Below, one piece after another: positions 49,809 to 60,730 of a stretch of 64,000 nt of DNA. How positions within the stretch are numbered: position 1 is the first letter of the stretch; every line of letters begins with the position of its first letter. The DNA is from Cristatella mucedo (taxonomy: Eukaryota; Bryozoa; Phylactolaemata; Cristatellidae), in NCBI GenBank assembly GCA_009760855.2, contig WPIO01000013.1, positions 2,084,001-2,148,000 on the forward strand. Direction: 5' to 3'. The position numbers and the translations under genes are program-made. The notes beneath the pieces were generated by a model. The model made no database searches. It was given only the letters and a program-made list of their open reading frames with translations, and was not told where the DNA came from.

Positions 49809-50031
49809 ATACAGCTGATTTAAGGTAAAATTCAATTGAAATATGCAAAATACTGTTTTATACTGTATAAAATAGGGGGTCTTCAAAAAATGCAGTATAC
49901 AGTTCAATACACACCGACCAATTGACGCGCTGCTCATCAGCTCGTTGGGCACTGCAACTTGGCCGTATCTAACTTAGCGAGATTCAATTACGATGGGCCA
50001 GCTGGGTCGTGCGACCACAGTAGCACTGTCT

Positions 50032-50032
<1 letters not shown>

Positions 50033-50101
<69 letters not shown>
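50033..50101. repeat. (CT)n microsatellite
   Basis: About 69 bp of CT with a single T insertion near 50083. Confidence 0.95.
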
Positions 50102-50104
50102 ACT

Positions 50105-50308
50105 GGTTCTTTCTCTCTCATGATGTACGCATGTCAGCCTGCGTCGCCTTCGTGCCATAACCTGCTGTCGTCTCAATCCCAACACATCTCTCTCTCTTTC
50201 TCTCTGGTTCTTTCTCTCTCATGATGTATGCACGTCAGCCTTCGTCGCCTGCGTGCAATAACCTGCAGTCGTCTCAATCCCAACACATCTCTCTCTCTCG
50301 GTTGAAGA
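50105..50308. repeat. 101-bp tandem duplication
   Basis: ggttctttctctctcatgat begins at 50105 and again at 50206. Both units run through ctcaatcccaacacatctc with about ten differences. Confidence 0.8.
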
Positions 50309-50480
50309 GTCTGGGGAAGTGTTCTCATTGTATGCCGTAGAAGAAACTCCGTGCTTTCGAAGCCTAGGCCTAACCGTAAGAGTGAAGTCCGTTGACTGCG
50401 GCAAGGAGCATGCGATGCTGTTCACTCAGCTGAGCCAGGTGTACGCTTATGGATCTGGCAGGTTCGACCGAGTTGCTTAG
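50301..50480 (+). pseudogene. RCC1-repeat-like coding remnant
   Basis: A 59-codon open stretch ends at TAG (50478-50480). It contains VKSVDCGKEHAMLF followed by QVYAYGSGRF, the pattern of an RCC1 beta-propeller blade (C-G-x-x-H then V-Y-x-x-G). The usual GQLG after GSGRF is replaced by DRVA and a stop. The upstream sequence is a tandem duplicate of non-coding character. It could be a real last exon or, more likely, a broken fragment; I cannot assign a particular RCC1-family gene. Confidence 0.5.
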
Positions 50481-50599
50481 CTGGCGTGTCACACCACAAC
50501 AATGCGAAGCAAGTCGCCTCCCGCCTGGGTAAAATCGCTTCCCCTAGCCTAGGAGTCGCCTCCCCACCCGGCCTAGGAGTCGCCTCCCCCGGCATGCAT

Positions 50600-51394
50600 T
50601 GACGTGCATGACTGGAGCTGATCGGTTCTTCTTCTTCATCTTCGTCGAAGCTGGTGCTCCGTGCTGAGGCATTGCTTAAAGCTTGAAAACCAAAATGGTT
50701 TTATTTAGCTGTTTTCCGAGTAACCACGGCTTTCATGCGTGCTTAAAGCTGCATTTACAAGATCCAATTGTTTTCATTATCGTGTCTTTTAACTAGCAAT
50801 ATCGTCAAAGTGTTTAGGCTAAATCATCTTCAAAGACCATCACGAACGTAAGAGAAAGTTGTTGTGACTTGATTGGGTTAAAATTGGACCGCAAAGTGTA
50901 GCTTTTTGTGAATGCAGCTTTCGGACCTAAAGGGTGTTGGGCGTTGGCTGAGCGACAGCAAAAGTGGGACCGAGCCAATATCAACGAGTCACGCCGTTTC
51001 ACAGAGTACATTCGTTCTGACGCACGCTCAACGACCGAGTGTCTTCTTCCGAATAAAGCGCGTATTGAGCAAGAGCATTGTAAAGAAAGTTGCAAAGAGC
51101 GTGCACATCTGCTGAGCTTCAGGAGAGCAAGCAAGCCATTGCAAACATGGGCTGTCGCAAACGTCGAGTGGCCAACTGCGGCAGGCACGGAGTTGCCGAC
51201 AGGGCTTGATTACTGTACAGCATTAGAATGCTGGTTCGTGTCTCATTAAGGGCTGCATGTTGAGAGGCGAATCTCATCTGTTCAAGAGTGGTCGTCATCA
51301 CAATGAGACCCCATCCGTGCAATTCGCATTTGCGTAGTTGAGACTCGCCGGCGGTGCCAGTTTTGCTGCCATGCAATACTTACCCGCCAGTGCT
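50600..51394. other. No recognised feature
   Basis: Short overlapping frames on both strands without motifs. Confidence 0.35.
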
Positions 51395-51683
51395 CAAACT
51401 TAAAACGCATCTATTTATGCCAGCATTTAGTGGGTCCCTGTAATTCCGTCCTTTATGTGCTTATGCGTACTGACACTGCTGCATGCTGCCACTAACCACA
51501 CTTGCATGCTGACACACTTGCAAGTCGCTCCTAACCATATTATTCTTGTTGTTTATTGAGCATCATACCACTGACCATTTGATCATGCTTCCTTTGAAGC
51601 AAATCTAAAGCGCCTAGAAAAAGATTGAGCTCTCTGAGGACGCTTTATCAAACGTATTGTTATTATTATTGTTATTATTATCC
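51395..51683 (+). mobile_element. L2/CR1-type LINE 3' end
   Basis: Coding end, 3' UTR and tail (aaatctaaagcgcctagaaa) followed by interrupted ATT/GTT repeats. Confidence 0.8.
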
Positions 51684-54035
51684 TATGTGGCGGTTCGGCC
51701 TTTGCCATTCTCTTCGTCGCGCGGCTGCCGCGTACGCGAGCCCCAACGGTTTTACGGCAAGCCAATGTTCACCGAGGGTTGTTGTGAACCTGGAGCTTGA
51801 CTCCTGAGTACAGCTCTTCGGGCCCTGCTGTTTCCGCTGCGCCTCGCTTTCGGCTCCACCGAGGTGCGCGGTATAAGGGCGCTCGCACGCCCACGAGCCC
51901 GCGACAGACGAGCAGCGCTAGATTGCGACACCTTTTTTCCGAGTAGGGACAGTGCGTTGCCCTCGGGCGCAGACGCACAGAAATGCCTAAGAACACTGCG
52001 TGGCAGCGTTTCTATCCTCTGCAATAGTCTCTAAAGTCTACCGCTACGGGATAGACACGGACTTGGCCTTCGCTCTCGCTAGCGGCTGATTGAAGCAGCC
52101 TCTTCACCAATCGTTGGAATGCGAAAGGCATCCTTTCCGCGCAGCGCCGCACCGACTCTGGCGCCTCCTTCTCGTCCCGCGGATTAGCGTCGTAGACAAA
52201 CAACCCGATTTCCCCGTTATAGACAAACAACCCGATTTCCCGATGAAGGCCATTCACGAAAAGGCGACCCAATCGTCCGGCTGCAATCTTCGCCGGATGG
52301 CGAATCTCCCCCAGTTGGCTGTCTCCGTTTCGTCTTCGAGATCCCGAAGTTTGCCACGTTTTCTTCAAACGGGTTTTCGCATTTGCGCGAGGGTGGATCC
52401 TACCAAAAAAGCCGCAGCAACAGCACTACTCAGCGCCATGACAGCGCGCCCCAAAGGGAGATAGCCGCCCGCCATTTTCAGAGCCTCGCTGAAAAACCTC
52501 GCGCGCCCGGCTGTGCGCATGCGCGCACGTTCGAGTCGCAGCTTTTCTCGTGTCCTCCCGTGCTTCCTGTCGGCGAATTGCGTACCCCTAGCCGGAGTAG
52601 CGCGGCGGTACCGGAACTATGTGGTACGCTATTTCCCGTTCGACCTACCCTTCCCTAGTTACGCAGCCCGTCAGCCACGTGGCTACCGCAGGGCAGCTAG
52701 CGCCACAGACGAGACCATTAATGTTAAGTATGTGTGTGTGCATGAGCAGGGGCACACGCCAGAAGGTCAAATCGACAACACTGCAGGCAGCTTATTGTGA
52801 ATCGCAGGAACCCAAGCGGGAATTAGTGACCACAACGGCCGACCCTAGCCAGCGAGAATCTGCGAATCTAATATTGGGTCCGCTTTTTACCGTCGGCGAC
52901 GGTCGCCTTTGTAGTCTGCTGCCACGAAACGACGGACCAAGCAATTTGACGAGATCCTTTCTGAAAAAACTAACGACGCCAAAAATAACGGGGAAACTGA
53001 GCAATGCTAGCGGGCCATCTTAGGTCATCCACCGGAGCTACGAGCAGCTCGCTTCCTGTGGAATCGCTTCGCTGAGTCATACTAATTCCGTCACGGGAGA
53101 CGCAGCTGCGCCGTCTTGCCGCTTGACGGAAGTGCCCGAAATCTTGCCACGTGACACAGGCGCTCCATCTTGCGGCGTGACGGACTTTCTCGCCTTAATT
53201 GGTAGAGATGAAGGAAATGCGGAGTAACAAGGATGCAAGAATTGACAAACGCTGAAGGCGAGGAAGCGGCTAAAATAGCTGTTGACAATACATCGCTACA
53301 ACGATCAACGACCGGAAGTTCAGTCCAGTTGTACAACTCAAAATCGCTCATTTTTCCAAGTGACAGCGTATCGGGGACTCGCACACACGAAGCGCCTCAT
53401 AGTTCGCCGAATGCTCCAGCCCAACAGGCGTACCTGCTTCCAACATACTACTGCGGGGGCGCGCTTGAGAACGGCGCGAAGAAGAGAATGAAGGATGACG
53501 AAGCGCGTACCAAATGCGAGAACGACAGCGGCCGCGTCGGACGCAGTCGAGCAAGTGACGACGCAGGCGGCGTACGTTTGGGTGAAGTTAGACAGTCGTA
53601 GCCGTCGCGCAGGCTACTACGCACAGGGCCGGATACAGGCGCAAAACTGACGGCTGCAACACTCATAGATGCGCAGGATCCGGCGAGCCCGCTCACAATC
53701 GTACCCGCTTGGGCCGCGAATACAGGCAGGCTCGCGCTCCACCGTGTGTAAAGAGCGGTACGTGTCTGGCTAGGGGGCGGAACAACATGGCGGCAATACT
53801 ACGCCCAAGCTACGTGCGAGCGCAGAGCTTATATTCTTTATTGCGCGCACGAAGAATGGCGGTTGCTATTTAGGCCTTCTGTTTCTACTGGCAAATAAAG
53901 CTGCTTCTAAATCAGCAGTTCTGTTTTCACTTTCGCAGGCTTTTTTTTAGGAGCTCCTTAGGATCTCGCGCGAAGCTTACCGGTAACAGTGGGCAACCGC
54001 GGCACCAGGTTACTGGCTAGAGACTCCTTGCAGAA
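51684..54035. other. GC- and CpG-rich segment, unassigned
   Basis: Noticeably richer in CG dinucleotides than the surroundings, with overlapping open frames up to 134 codons but no recognisable domain. A 23-bp block recurs directly at about 52191 and 52215 (containing agacaaacaacccgatttcc). 53835-53920 has an LTR-like layout: tatattctttattgcgcg, then aataaagctgc. It could be an old retroelement or a CpG-island promoter. Confidence 0.35.
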
Positions 54036-55314
54036 TCCACCGGCCCATTAAAAGGTATGGCGCAGACGGGAATGTGGAGTACGGCATCGCTTGGGTACAA
54101 AGGCCGAAGTACGACAGTTTGACTGGTTGCTGTGCTGATTTAAAACAATGAAATATCAAAGAAAGCTTAGTTTGTTAGTGATGTTACCAAATCTGGGGAT
54201 TTCGCTATTTCGAGTTCAACCTCCCCTCCCTGGGGTATACGCAGTCTGCTAGATGCCTGGCGGTCGCTCGGCTAGCGCCAGAAGTAAGACCATTCTACTC
54301 GCCTCTATAAAAACCAAAAAATCGTGTGCACCAACGGTACTACAGGGCACTACAGGCTTACACCGAGGCACCGTAGGTACATCAGAGCTACATGGTGATG
54401 CGGAATAATAACAATGCCAGCACTCACACGCGTGCGGGAAAAGAGGCTGTCGGTCTGAAGTCATTCTTGACGGCAATTGGTGCTGTCTCGAAATACACTC
54501 ACTATCGCCAGACGCACTAATGACTACGTAATAAAGACTTACTCGCGGCCGTGTTTCAGCTCGCCAAGGGTTCCAGCCTAGAGGCTTTCATGGCTGTGCC
54601 CTAGAATTAACCGTATGTAACATTCCAAATATACCAGTACTAAGAAAAACATTACTACGAGAAAATGCAAATGCGGGCGACAACAACGAGCACTTTGCTA
54701 AAAGACCCGAGTGACCTGTTTTGCAAGGCCTTTAGTGGTGTAGATTAATGCTCTCCCAACAGCATGTACGAGGAAGCAGGCAGAACACCAAATGTGGCTT
54801 GCAAAGCCGTATATTCTTGTAGGCGCCTACAGCACTCCTTAAACAAAGCTGTTGTCGCCTAGGCCGAGGTTCCGACTCCCTCACTCCCCCACCCCCGCCA
54901 CAACTCATCTCCGTGAGTTATCGGGACAAAGTCGGCCAATGTCCAAATCGCAGCCGTCAGACTATAACTGGGCATCGGCCCGTCCCTAGGCCACATCCAC
55001 CAGCTGTTCGACGCTGGGTTGGTGGAGGGCACAACCGGTTTGCCTGCACCGGCCGAATACCCGAGAGCCCGGCGATCTAGAGTCATGCATAAACACAGAA
55101 ATACATACCACAAATGGCTGGCAGCATCGTCAAGGGACACCAGTCATCAGTCCTTTGCGATGCGAGTACTGAATGAAGCGATCGCTCCCATGCGGCGGAT
55201 TCCTCGTATCGACTGCACGACCTTTGCCTAATCGACCACTAAGACCCATGGGTGTAATCGTCTAGCCTGACTAAGGCCTAAGTGCAGGCCCAGCGAAGCC
55301 GGACGACAACTATA
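54036..55314. other. No recognised feature
   Basis: A 93-codon minus-strand frame at 54859-55140 contains AIWTLADFVPITHGDELWRG. It has no secure family match, so I leave it unassigned. Confidence 0.35.
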
Positions 55315-56255
55315 TAATAATAATAATAATAATAATGCACTTGATAAAGCGCTCTCAGAGAACTCTCTTTCTAGGCGTTTTACATTTGCTGCAAAGGGAA
55401 ATGCAATTGAATGGTGAGTAATATTGTAGGCGAGTTCCAGGGTCAAAGGCTAGTTCCCGCCAAACCCCGCCATACTCCGGCCACCACGCTACCGCTCGCT
55501 ATGCCGCCGAGCTAGGGTAAGACGAGCGGCCGTCAGGGTAAACCTCTTTACAATAACTCTTGCACCAACAACAACAGGGGAACTAAACAAGTCTACAGGG
55601 AAGGTCCTGTACACAATACACTATGGGGGCGCAAGACGACGCAGCAAGCGCGAACAAACGTGTTAGTTGGGGTCAGTCAGCTTCTGCAGTCCTGTCGTTG
55701 TACCGACTCCGAATCTAACAGTACGAGCGTACGCCGTCCAAAACCCGGCTGGCTGAGTAACTGCTTGGCTACTCCAAGTCGAAAACTACCACAGTCGTGA
55801 GCTTCCACCGAAAGACGCCAACAGACGGGGGGGGGGAGTCACGAACACGCTACACGGGGAACACGGAATATTCAAGTCTCAACAACGAGCGTGCTATCCA
55901 GCTCCGCTGGGGCCTTGGGTAATCGTTCCCTTGCGTGCGTGGCCGCATTGCCGGAGCACGCCTGCACGAATCCATGTGCATAACTCGGCGAGACCAACTC
56001 GGGAGCCTCCAATACCACGACCTATTTGGCTAACTTCTCCTACCCAAGAGCCCCGGTGACCTCACGTCACCACACATGCCGTAGGTCCGACCCCGGCCTA
56101 GCCGGTGACCTTAACCCTCATTATAGCCGTCCGGTCCCAGCCAACCGAACCCAGCCTGGGTACAATATCATGATTGATAAACAAACAACATGAATAACAT
56201 GGTTAGGGGTGACATGCGCAGGGTGAGCATGCAAATGTGGTTAGTGGCAGCTAGC
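55315..56255 (-). mobile_element. LINE 3' end split by a solo LTR
   Basis: 55315-55424 (AAT repeat, gcactTgataaagcgc tail, start of 3' UTR) and 56165-56255 (rest of the 3' UTR) join exactly once the 740-bp insertion is removed. Confidence 0.85.
55425..56164. mobile_element. Solo LTR (family B), 740 bp, with ATAT duplication
   Basis: Starts TGTAGG and ends GGTACA, inserted into a LINE 3' UTR whose intact form is known from other copies. ATAT at 55421-55424 is repeated at 56165-56168. Sequence is unrelated to LTR-A. The strand is unclear because no AATAAA was found on either strand. Confidence 0.8.
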
Positions 56256-56299
56256 TAATTTCGTCACATTACAAAAACTCGGTTTAATTAAACCTGCTG

Positions 56300-57365
56300 T
56301 ACTGCGATGTATCGCCGTCTGTAACTCCACAGCGGTTTGGCCCAGCAGCCAAAGCTCTTAACTTTGACGACCGAGGTCAATGCCACTCCATTCGCAACGA
56401 GAGATCGCGGGCTCGAGATTGTGAGATATGCAAAACGCATTAGTAAAAATAGAGTTCTCGTGTGTGCGAGGTTCAAATGAATTAAATACACAAGATATAA
56501 AGCCATCAGTGGACTCCCAGTGGGAGAATAGGTGGCACCAAACGGCAATAGGTGGCAGATTATGCATACTCTTGGTTGGTCATTGACATCAGCATTTTTG
56601 GATTGTGCGTCTGTGATTCAACAATGTTTTTATAGAAGCTAGACTTGGCCTTTGCTAGGATCGATTGGTACGACCTATAGTAGTCCTCGCATGCTTGTCG
56701 ATGGGCAGTCAGTCCTGATTTTTTGTATGCTTTTTCAAGCTTTCGCTTAGCTGGCCTAGCTAGGTTTAATGTCTGTGGTAAACCATAGGCCATCTGAGCA
56801 AGGGTGCACAGTGCGCTTAGTCAGAGGTGCAAACTCGTCGAGCATGTCAGCAAATGTCGTGCTGTAGCAATCTACCAACGTTGACAGGTCGGAGAGAGAC
56901 TGAGCAGCATAGGCGAGGCAGATATTCTCACACGGACAGCATCGATGTCAAGAGTCTTGAGATTTCGCGATTCACAGGTGATTTTAGAGAAGGAATGGGC
57001 ACACATTGTAGACTGAATGAGATCCGCATGTGCTCAGATAAGCAGGATTTTGGGAATAATTGATGATGACAGAGTGCAGTTGTATGAGAAAATTTGGTTG
57101 AGTGTGTGACCACTGATGTGAGTAGGGCCTTGTACAAGAGCCACAAGAGACAATGAGTCAGTCAATGCACGAAACTCAGTGCAGAAGGCGTCAGATAAGT
57201 TATCAAAGTGAATGTTTAAATCACCCATAACAAGGAAGGATCGATTTCTTGCACACAGAATCGAAATGAGATCGGAGGACTCTGAGATAAAGGAGGATTT
57301 GGTACCTGGTGGGCGATAGACTACTGCCACCATCGGTAGCTTGCTTTCGGGTGAAATCAAGGCAA
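56300..57365 (-). mobile_element. LINE endonuclease and linker fragment
   Basis: 57034-57360 encodes part of an AP-type endonuclease (AVVYRPPGTKSSF, FLVMGDLNIHFDN, GPTHISGHTLNQI). 56560-56793 encodes the linker before the reverse transcriptase (KAYKKSGLTAHRQACEDYYR, SSFYKNIVES). This 5' half complements the 3' halves seen elsewhere. Frames are interrupted between the two blocks. Confidence 0.75.
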
Positions 57366-57532
57366 TCTATTCAATTTTCTAGTAATCCACCTTGGTTAAT
57401 CTACACTAATCTTAGACAAAGGAGCTGACCTGATGGCTCGCAGTGGAGGCCACTTTCCCAACGAAACTTTCAAAACGCAAACAGTTAGCAAAAGAACTTT
57501 AAATTCTGAGCACACGGTGTGGTTTTTGTTTA

Positions 57533-57719
57533 TGTAGACCGCAGTCGGTGAAAGCGCCTAAATGTTGTTATCTTCCGGTACCGCAGAGGAGAGAAGCGGG
57601 CGACGTCTGCGGCGGGGCAGTAGTGCTTCCGCCGGCTGTGAGTGTGGAGGAAATAAACGAGTGGTGTTCCTCGTTGGCTAGCGTGCTGTGCCGCTCGCGA
57701 CGACAATTTAGACTACACA
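57533..57719 (+). repeat. Short LTR (family C) with primer-binding site
   Basis: Begins TGTAGACC and ends CTACACA, with aataaacga near 57651. It is directly followed by TGGTGACGGTCGC (57720-57732), which looks like a tRNA primer-binding site. No internal genes follow within the next 500 bp. The 187-bp length would suit a very small LTR element. Confidence is limited because only one copy is seen. Confidence 0.4.
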
Positions 57720-57732
57720 TGGTGACGGTCGC

Positions 57733-58213
57733 ACTATAGCAGCATCAATTACAAGTAAAAAGACTTTCAGTTCAGTGTATGCTTCTCTTGTCCTATTAGT
57801 AGGATTTTTTTTGCCGTTTGGTATATGGAACTTTTCCAATATCCAAGATCTAATGTCTGAAATGTAAGACTTAGTTTAGCAATCTCCGCAGCAGAATGCA
57901 ACGGTTTGAACCCTCAAACATAGCTGGCTATCGTCAGTATAGAAGTGATAGCCTAATAGGCCCTAGTCACTTTGCCAGATGCTCAGTAATAGTAGAAAAC
58001 TGCACAGGACCGAGAACAGGCATGTCTGCTCTGCTGGATGAAAGTTGACCGCCACGTGAAACATTGAACGCGTTAGGAAAAGTGAGATTTGAACCTCGCC
58101 TGTGCCCCATCTACTAGATCGATCATTGTTCTTAATCGTCTAAGTAGGATATCGTGATCATATGTTTCGAACTCAGCCTAAATTGACTGACGGTGGCAAT
58201 CTATTCTGCACCA
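57733..58213. other. No recognised feature
   Basis: Possible leader region of the LTR-C element; no coding motif. Confidence 0.3.
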
Positions 58214-58400
58214 TGTTGGGTTAGCCGTGATGGCACACTAGGTAAGGCGGTTGCTTTCACGACCTCGGGACCGAGGTCGTGGGTTCGATTCCTGCGGTGG
58301 GCGATCCTTTATCACCACTGCAAGTGGCGGTGATAGCCGTAAATGCTCTTCTGTCGCTATACAAAAGGAGGCTGTGAAATCAGCTAGGGTTTAATCAAGC
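58214..58400 (+). mobile_element. SINE-B (tRNA-derived), best copy
   Basis: A-box-like tggcacactagg, canonical B box ggttcgattcc at 58282-58292, and an 11-bp-arm perfect hairpin at 58258-58281 between them. The body ends with gctcttctgtcgctatacaa. The same layout is at 60.25 kb and, inverted, at 17.3 and 29.0 kb. Confidence 0.8.
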
Positions 58401-59817
58401 AGGGCCGGGGCAGTAACGTTGCCGTCGTTATCGCTACCCTGGGCGCGATCGGAGTCAACCCAACCGTCAGATAAATCATTAAGACGATCTACTCCCATAA
58501 GGGCACGAATCGATTTTTAAACCCCGTTACATAGAATCGTAGTCGTCCGACAAAGAATCAAACAAAAACGTAGATCGCGTATCGGCATGTCTCAATCGTA
58601 GTCTGAGCTAGCAACTTAATCAGGCCAGAACGCGACAGCTTGAAGCTCACTGCAATAAAAAGCCTTCGCGTGTTGATACCCATCAACATTAGATCTGAAA
58701 ATAAGATGACAAGGTCAACCCGGTAGCCAAATGTACTCCGAATTTGGCCTAAGCATTACGTGCAACAATAGGCTGTAACTGATATCTAATATCTCTAACT
58801 AATATCTGTAACTAATATCTCTGTGGCATAAATCTAAAAAGCAGCAGCCGAGGAGTCGCACAGGGAACACAGAGAGCTCGAAATACCCAAGTATCAAAAA
58901 TCTAAGTAACACGATAACTTCGCTGCTCTCAAAATACCAAGGTCAAAGCTCAAGATTTCGGAATTTAATAGGTGTGCCCGAGAAAGACTCTACCCAACAA
59001 CATCGAAGAACCAAAATCTGATCGGTCGGGGATTTCTACGCAGGAACTTGAAAAAATCACTCAAGAAAGCTGTTACAAGCCTAACGAGAGCGCTTTACAT
59101 CAGGCAATCCACTAGGTGCGAATCGTCGTTTTTAATCAACTTGGCATTTCGAAATCTTATTCCGATCCGAACAATGCTCACAGGTTTTCTCACACGCGGC
59201 TCCACGATTAGCGAAGCTATTACCGTAAGCTTACTTTGCGTGAACTCATACAAGCTATCCTACAACTATCCAAGTTATTCCGGCTCACACATTCTTGGAA
59301 CTAGTTCCTTGAAACACACGAGGAAATACAATCGATCGTACGCGAACACATACAAACATGCACTTGCACAATATGGCCAAATCAAACGACGACAATTGAC
59401 TTGGCGGTGCAGCAATTGCCTCTAAAAGAAAGCGAGGCATGCGACCGTAGACAGCGTCGCTGCTAGCAATGCACAGTATTTACTCTGGCAGGCATGCGAC
59501 CCACTCATCAAACTCAACATCGAACCCATAATATTTTAACCTCCTTAGTCTGAACATCTTTCGCCTTGATCTTGTTCAATCTAAGCTATTTTAAGACTTA
59601 TTACACGACTTGGGCTTTTATACCGCCCAGCCACGAATAATGACACCGACACTTCAAAGTCATTATAACTCAAAAACTGTGAATAGAATTTCGGAAGTCT
59701 AAATCTGGCTGATCTAGAATGTGGCCATCTTTTCACTGCACCCTGGTAAAATTAAGGCCTTCCCCAGTTGAAAACGAGAATAAAATATAATTCACTGGTA
59801 TAACGCGTTAAGACAGC
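58401..59817. other. No recognised feature
   Basis: A 125-codon frame at 59048-59425 shows no known motif. Confidence 0.35.
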
Positions 59818-59935
59818 GTAATCTCTATTCAGGTGCTTCACATATGCCACAGGGCTCGAGCCCACGACCTTGGCAAACCTTGGTCGGGGCGAGCGCCTTA
59901 ACCGCTGGGCCAGACCAGGTCTGCGAAGAAAGAAA
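59818..59935 (-). mobile_element. SINE-A copy
   Basis: Minus-strand tail (taatctctattcaggtgctt) and tRNA-like head with ggctcgagcccacgac and gcgccttaaccgctgggcca. Confidence 0.75.
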
Positions 59936-60104
59936 ACCTAACTCAGTCAACGAGGGTCAACGTTCGGCTTCGCCTCCTTGACAAGCCCTAACATGAATTA
60001 CAATCGCGGATTTTCAAACAACTTCTCTTATCTATCGTCGTAGCTCTTCCGTCTCCGTATTCATTACCGTCACCCGTTAATCATCCGCCCGCACTTGTTC
60101 ATTC

Positions 60105-60481
60105 CAGCATTCAATAGGTCCTTGTTATTCGTCCTTTGTGTGCTCGTTGTGCTGACACTGTGCATGTCACCTCTAACTTAGGCTTATTGGCATTGTGCAC
60201 GTTACCATTAACCATTTGATCGCGCCTCCTTTACAGCATGTATATAAATTGGTGTGCCGTGATGGCACACTAATTAAGGCAGTTGCTTTTCACGACCTCG
60301 GTCGTGGGTTCGAATCCTGTGGTGGACAATCCTTTATTTCCACTGCAAGCTGCGATAGCCGTAAAGGCTCTTCTGTTGCTACCCAAAAGAAGCTGTTAAA
60401 TCAGCTAGTATTTTTTATATTTGAAGTGCTTAGAAAAATGTTCAAGTTCTGTGAGGGCGCTATACAAACGTATTATTATTA
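60105..60481 (+). mobile_element. LINE 3' end interrupted by SINE-B
   Basis: 60105-60240 is LINE 3' UTR ending at cctcctttacagcatgta. 60245-60412 is a SINE-B copy with ggttcgaatcc. 60413-60481 is the remaining LINE tail (gaagtgcttagaaaaatg, then gcgctatacaaacg and ATT repeats). Confidence 0.75.
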
Positions 60482-60654
60482 GCCGTTACGGCAACGAGAT
60501 GGGCTTCAATTCGTGCAGGGCACACCCGACTTTCCCAGCCTCAGCCCTCTTAACAGGGAACAGCAACCTCACTTTCGAGCTTTAAGGAACGCTCCATTTC
60601 AGCACCTCAAGTTGAACCTACATTTGAAATTTCACACTGATCTGTTAGCTATCG

Positions 60655-60730
60655 GCCAAATGTAAAGCGCCTAGAGAGAGATTGAGTTCTCTGAGGGCGC
60701 TTTATCAAGTGCATTATTATTATTATTATG
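60655..60730 (+). mobile_element. LINE 3' tail-only copy
   Basis: Terminal signature aaatgtaaagcgcctagag through (ATT)n, with no upstream LINE sequence. Confidence 0.75.

Noticed and set aside
54859-55140. Minus-strand frame considered as part of an RCC1-family gene
   Set aside because: The vague W/F/G pattern is too weak and no blade motif is present. It is also on the opposite strand from the RCC1-like remnant.
58214-58300. Functional tRNA gene at the SINE-B head
   Set aside because: The B box is good, but the acceptor stem does not close, the anticodon region is replaced by a long hairpin, and the same unit recurs several times with a non-tRNA body.
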